Source: Cellulomonas fulva
GTDB taxonomy: Bacteria; Actinomycetota; Actinomycetes; Actinomycetales; Cellulomonadaceae
Assembly: GCF_018531375.1 (NCBI RefSeq)
Contig: NZ_JAHBOH010000001.1
Location: 2,976,001-3,040,000 of the forward strand
DNA length: 64,000 nt
Reading direction: 5' to 3'
Shown: positions 58,337-64,000 of the stretch, in pieces
How positions within the stretch are numbered: position 1 is the stretch's first letter
Layout: every line of letters starts with the position of its first letter
Program-made: the position numbers and the translations under genes
The notes under the pieces: generated by a model
Database searches by the model: none
Told to the model about the DNA's origin: nothing
The model's input: the letters and a program-made list of their open reading frames with translations, nothing else

Positions 58337-59212
58337 GTGACGTTCCAGGAGGGTGGCAGCTACGGCGGCGGACGTGTGCGCACGCGGCGCGGCGGCGGTC
58401 GCGGTGTCGCCATCGGTGGCGGCGTCGGTGGCCTGGGGCTGCTGATCGTCCTGGCGGTCGCGCTGCTGGGCGGCGGCGACGTCTCCTCGTTCCTCGGTGA
58501 CGGCGGCGGCGGTGCCGGCCAGCAGGAGGGCACGGTCGGCGAGTGCACCGCCGATCAGGCCAACAGCGACCGCGAGTGCCGGCTCTCGGCGACGATCGAC
58601 TCGCTCGACACCTACTGGTCGACCACGCTGAGCGACGCGCGCAGCGACATCCCCGAGGTCGTGAGCTTCGAGTCCGCCACCAGCACGCAGTGCGGCCAGG
58701 CCAGCGCCGCGACCGGCCCCTTCTACTGCCCGCCGGACCAGACGATCTACCTCGACCTGGGCTTCTTCGACCAGCTGAGCAGCCAGTTCGGCGCGGAGGG
58801 CGGACCGCTCGCGGAGATGTACGTGGTGGCCCACGAGTACGGGCACCACGTCCAGCACGCCACCGGGGTGTTCGACGAGGCCGACCGGTCCGGCACCGGC
58901 GCCGACTCCGACTCGGTCCGCGTCGAGCTGCAGGCCGACTGCTACGCCGGGCTGTGGGTGGGCCACGCCGCGACGACGAAGGACCCCGACACGGGCGTCG
59001 CCTACCTCGAGCCGCCGTCGAAGGCCGAGCTGGCCCAGGCGCTCGACGCGGCCGCGGCCGTCGGCGACGACCACATCCAGGCGCAGTCCGGCGGCGTCGA
59101 CTCCGACTCGTGGACGCACGGCTCGAGCGCGCAGCGCCAGAAGTGGTTCACCGTCGGCTACGAGCAGGGCAACCTCGCGGCGTGCGACACGTTCGCCGCG
59201 GACGACCTCTGA
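58337..59212 (+). CDS. Neutral zinc metallopeptidase (YpfJ type)
   Basis: A protein of 291 residues. One N-terminal membrane segment (GVGGLGLLIVLAVALLGGG, residues about 27-48) follows a basic Gly/Arg-rich start (the family begins MTFxEGxxxxxGRVRxRRGG). A Gly linker leads to the peptidase domain with HEYGHHVQ (zinc site, about residue 164) and later VELQADCYAGLW (third ligand Glu/Asp region). Paired cysteines (CTADQANSDREC, QCGQ...FYCPP) fit an extracytoplasmic location. The substrate is unknown. GTG 58337 is 10 bases after bioN. Confidence 0.92.
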   Translation: MTFQEGGSYGGGRVRTRRGGGRGVAIGGGVGGLGLLIVLAVALLGGGDVSSFLGDGGGGAGQQEGTVGECTADQANSDRECRLSATIDSLDTYWSTTLSDARSDIPEVVSFESATSTQCGQASAATGPFYCPPDQTIYLDLGFFDQLSSQFGAEGGPLAEMYVVAHEYGHHVQHATGVFDEADRSGTGADSDSVRVELQADCYAGLWVGHAATTKDPDTGVAYLEPPSKAELAQALDAAAAVGDDHIQAQSGGVDSDSWTHGSSAQRQKWFTVGYEQGNLAACDTFAADDL

Positions 59213-59226
59213 GGCAGACTGACCGG

Positions 59227-60183
59227 ATGCCGACCTCCGAGGACGACGCCCGCGTGGGCGTGTACATCGACTTCGACAACATCGTCATCTCGCGCTACGA
59301 CCAGGTGCACGGCGACGGCGCGTGGCGGCGGGACAACGCCCGCGACGCCCGACCGGACGTGACCGCCCGCCTCGAGGCGGCCCGCGTCGACGTGAGCGCG
59401 CTCCTCGACTTCGCCTCGTCGTTCGGCACCCTGGCCGTCACGCGCGCGTACGCCGACTGGTCCGTGCCCGCGAACGCGGCCTACCGCCGCCAGCTCGTCG
59501 AGCGCGCGATCGACCTCACCCAGCTCTTCCCCGCCTCGGGGACCAAGAACGGTGCGGACATCCGCCTCGCGGTCGACGTGCTCGAAGACCTCTTCCGGCT
59601 CGCCGACGTGAGCCACGTCGTCATCGTGGCGGGCGACTCCGACTACATCGCGCTCGCGCAGCGCTGCAAGCGGCTCGGCCGCGTCGTGGTCGGCATCGGC
59701 GTGCCGGGCGGCACCAGCCGGGCGCTCATCTCCGCGTGCGACGAGTTCGAATACTACGACGAGGTCGCCCAGCCCGACGACGACGACCTCGACGACGCCG
59801 AGGCGCCGGCGGACGCGCAGCGCCCGGAGAAGTCGGCAGCGGGTCAGCCCAGCGAGCAGCCCGCCGCCGCGCCGAGGCGGGACGAGCCGGTCACCGCTCC
59901 CGACGCCCCGGCCGCCGCGACCGGACAGCCGATCGGCGGACCGGGCGCGACCCGGCTGCTGGTCAAGGCGCTCGGCCTCGTCGGGAAGGACGCCGACGGC
60001 TGGAGCCAGGCGTCCGCGGTCAAGCAGCAGATGAAGCGGCTCAACCCGCAGTACAACGAGGCGGCGCTCGGGTTCGCGACGTTCACCGACTTCGTGAGGT
60101 CCCGCAACAGCCAGGTCGAGCTCCGCGAGGACGGTCAGAGCCGGTCGCTGCGCCTCCGCACGGCCAAGCCCAAGCGAGGCTGA
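59227..60183 (+). CDS. NYN-domain protein with C-terminal OST-HTH/LOTUS-like domain
   Basis: A protein of 318 residues. The NYN (PIN-like) nuclease domain covers about residues 8-180: VGVYIDFDNIVISRYD holds the first acidic pair, NGADIRLAVDVLEDLF the second, and SHVVIVAGDSDYIALAQRCKRLGRVVVGIG the third cluster, so the metal site is complete. An acidic then Pro/Ala-rich linker (about 185-240) joins a winged-helix region (ATRLLVKALGLVGKDADGWSQASAVKQQMKRLNPQYNEAALGFATFTDFVRSRNSQVEL) resembling the OST-HTH/LOTUS domain. Such pairs are thought to cleave RNA. Substrate and partners are unknown. ATG 59227 is 14 bases after the metallopeptidase. Confidence 0.88.
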   Translation: MPTSEDDARVGVYIDFDNIVISRYDQVHGDGAWRRDNARDARPDVTARLEAARVDVSALLDFASSFGTLAVTRAYADWSVPANAAYRRQLVERAIDLTQLFPASGTKNGADIRLAVDVLEDLFRLADVSHVVIVAGDSDYIALAQRCKRLGRVVVGIGVPGGTSRALISACDEFEYYDEVAQPDDDDLDDAEAPADAQRPEKSAAGQPSEQPAAAPRRDEPVTAPDAPAAATGQPIGGPGATRLLVKALGLVGKDADGWSQASAVKQQMKRLNPQYNEAALGFATFTDFVRSRNSQVELREDGQSRSLRLRTAKPKRG

Positions 60184-60231
60184 CGGTCACCCCCGACGTA
60201 CCAGCGAACTCCCAGGCACTAGCATCTGCCC

Positions 60232-60651
60232 GTGGACGACGACCGCCGCGAGGCGCTAGCCCAGCTCGCGATCACCGTGCTGGTCCCGGCTGTGCTGATC
60301 TGGGCCGCCTGGCGGCTGCCAGACGACGGGCTCCTCGGCGTTCTTGGATATGTCCTCGCATGCATCGGCATCCTGACCGTGTTCGCCGTGCCGTTCACGG
60401 TCTGGAAGGTCCTCTCGCCAGCTTCCGCCGCCCGATGGGAGGCGAACCCGAAGAGTCAGCCCGTGCCGCTCGCCGTGCCTGTCACCTTCTGGGCCATGAC
60501 AGGGGCCTGCGTGTGGGGGCTCACGCTCGTCGCACCCGACGGTGACACCGTCGTCATTGCCGTGCTGTGGTGCATTGCCGCCGCCACGGCGGCCTTCGCG
60601 GCGGCGTTCTCGCATCTGCACCTGCGGGACAGGCGCCACCGGACGAGTTGA
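60232..60651 (+). CDS. Small membrane protein of less typical codon use
   Basis: A protein of 139 residues with four hydrophobic segments (ITVLVPAVLIWAAWRL, VLGYVLACIGILTVFAVPF, VPVTFWAMTGACVWGLTLV, VIAVLWCIAAATAAFAAAF) and short charged ends. I do not recognise a family. Codons such as CTT, GGA, TAT, GCA, ATT and GCT are clearly more frequent than in neighbours, hinting at recent acquisition or weak constraint. GTG 60232 is used with no clear ribosome site. It converges on the SUF operon across a hairpin terminator. Confidence 0.7.
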   Translation: MDDDRREALAQLAITVLVPAVLIWAAWRLPDDGLLGVLGYVLACIGILTVFAVPFTVWKVLSPASAARWEANPKSQPVPLAVPVTFWAMTGACVWGLTLVAPDGDTVVIAVLWCIAAATAAFAAAFSHLHLRDRRHRTS

Positions 60652-60690
60652 GGCGGGTCGCCGAGTTCGGGGACTGCCACGCGCGCCTTG

Positions 60691-60719
60691 GCGGCGCCCG
60701 GCCTCGGGCCGAGCGCCGC
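60691..60719. terminator. Hairpin ending the SUF operon
   Basis: Outer arms GCGGCGC/GCGCCGC (60691-60697 with 60713-60719) and inner arms CGGCC/GGCCG (60699-60703 with 60707-60711) around a TCG loop, separated by one mismatch. It lies 10 bases past the sufT stop. Confidence 0.7.
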
Positions 60720-60728
60720 GGCCTCCTG

Positions 60729-61078
60729 TCAGATGTTGAAGCCGAGGGCGCGCATCTGCTCGCGGCCGTCCGACGTGATCTTCTCGGGGCCCCACGGCGG
60801 CATCCAGACCCAGTTGATCCGGAAGCCGTCGACGATCCCGTCGAGCGCCTGCGCGGACTGGTCCTCGATGACGTCCGTCAGCGGGCAGGCCGCGGACGTG
60901 AGCGTCATGTCGATCACGGCCGTGTTCTGCTCGAGCGCGATCCCGTAGACGAGGCCGAGGTCGACGACGTTGATCCCGAGCTCGGGGTCGATGACGTCGC
61001 GCATGGCCTCCTCGACGTCGGCGACGGTCGACGGGGACATCGACGGCGTCCCGGCCGAGGGTGGTGTGGTGGGCGTGG

Positions 61079-61082
<4 letters not shown>
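60729..61082 (-). CDS. sufT: SufT-type iron-sulfur assembly factor (DUF59)
   Basis: A protein of 117 residues, last gene of the SUF operon. The MIP18/DUF59 domain is clear: VEEAMRDVIDPELGINVVDLGLVYGIALEQNTAVIDMTLTSAACPLTDVIEDQSAQAL, with the conserved DPE and the Cys of ACPL, then VNWVWMPPWGPEKI-like (INWVWMPPWGPEKI). It assists maturation of iron-sulfur proteins. The N-terminal 18 residues are Thr/Pro-rich. ATG 61082 overlaps the sufU stop (ATGA). Confidence 0.93.
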
Positions 61083-63700
<2,618 letters not shown>

Positions 63701-63720
63701 GCGGTTCTCCTCGAGGTGCT

Positions 63721-64000
63721 TCAGAGCGGGGCGTCGACGTCGACGAGCACACGCTCGCCGTCGACGGTCACGGGGTAGACGGGGACGGGGGTGACGGCGG
63801 GCGGGCCGAGCGGCTTGCCGGAGCGCAGGTCGAACCGCGAGCCGTGCAGCCAGCACTCGATCGTGCAGTCCTCCACCTCGCCGTCGGACAGCGAGACGGC
63901 GCCGTGCGAGCACACGTCGCTGATGGCGTGCAGCTCGCCGGCCTCGTCGCGCACCATCGCGACCTCGACCGGGCCCGCCTCGCCCTCGAGCTCGACGCGC
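63721..64000 (-). CDS. Rieske-type ferredoxin of the SUF operon, 5' end outside window
   Basis: The visible 93 residues carry the Rieske ligands in CSHGAVSLSDGEVEDCTIECWLHGSRFDLRSGKPL (C-x-H and C-x2-H), followed by PAVTPVPVYPVTVDGERVLVDVD. This is the small non-haem-oxygenase-ferredoxin type that actinobacterial SUF operons place between sufD and sufC. It could supply electrons for cluster assembly. The frame stays open to the right edge, with an internal Met at 63957 that is not the true start. Confidence 0.92.
   Translation of the reverse strand, partial: RVELEGEAGPVEVAMVRDEAGELHAISDVCSHGAVSLSDGEVEDCTIECWLHGSRFDLRSGKPLGPPAVTPVPVYPVTVDGERVLVDVDAPL

Overview
The window is very GC-rich actinobacterial chromosome, with G or C at nearly every third codon position, GTG starts, ATGA/GTGA overlaps and terminator hairpins without T-runs. 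A secreted AA10 lytic polysaccharide monooxygenase joined to a CBM2 by a Thr-Glu-Pro linker, a GH10 xylanase, glycogen genes of the corynebacterial/mycobacterial type and a fabG-fabI pair laid out like mabA-inhA point to Cellulomonas or a close relative (inference). I see no rRNA, prophage, insertion sequence or CRISPR array.

Layout. 1-5.2 kb: the end of a DsbA-like protein, an AI-2E family exporter, tRNA-Leu(GAG), pdxH, and a DUF222/HNH nuclease with an SOS-like box. 5.2-11.7 kb: a HAD phosphatase, then three tightly coupled genes jetA-jetB-jetC encoding a Wadjet/MksFEB-type SMC complex. The fourth gene, the nuclease jetD/mksG, is not there. 11.7-18.8 kb: a flavin/carbohydrate block with three LLM-type oxidoreductases (one a natural fusion to a FAD/BBE oxidase, facing an HxlR regulator across a clear operator) and a GH13 trehalose-synthase-like enzyme. 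18.9-28.7 kb: DNA repair, with an ATP-dependent ligase and the imuA'-imuB-dnaE2 mutasome operon behind a perfect LexA box.

28.8-38.5 kb: a PEBP-like protein, YbaK, a possible 44-residue peptide, a TrmH methyltransferase coupled to a cytoplasmic GH10 enzyme, an MFS transporter, a large membrane protein with a lipase-like domain, and the LPMO. 38.6-45.7 kb: a TetR-controlled heterodimeric ABC exporter, a band-7/NfeD pair and a lone ABC ATPase. 45.8-54.4 kb: glgA/glgC facing apart, serB, sixA, fabG-fabI and a DUF3099/SURF1 cluster. 54.4-64 kb: an ABC-F ATPase, the biotin transporter bioYMN, a zinc metallopeptidase, a NYN-domain protein, a membrane protein of less typical base use, and the 3' half of a SUF iron-sulfur operon (Rieske ferredoxin-sufC-sufS-sufU-sufT).

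The items most worth following up are the jetABC locus without its nuclease, the LLM-FAD fusion with its HxlR operator, the SOS-controlled mutasome with unusual low-complexity insertions, and a 69-nt nested palindrome in a divergent promoter region. Short tandem repeats are frequent here, both between genes and in frame inside unrelated genes.
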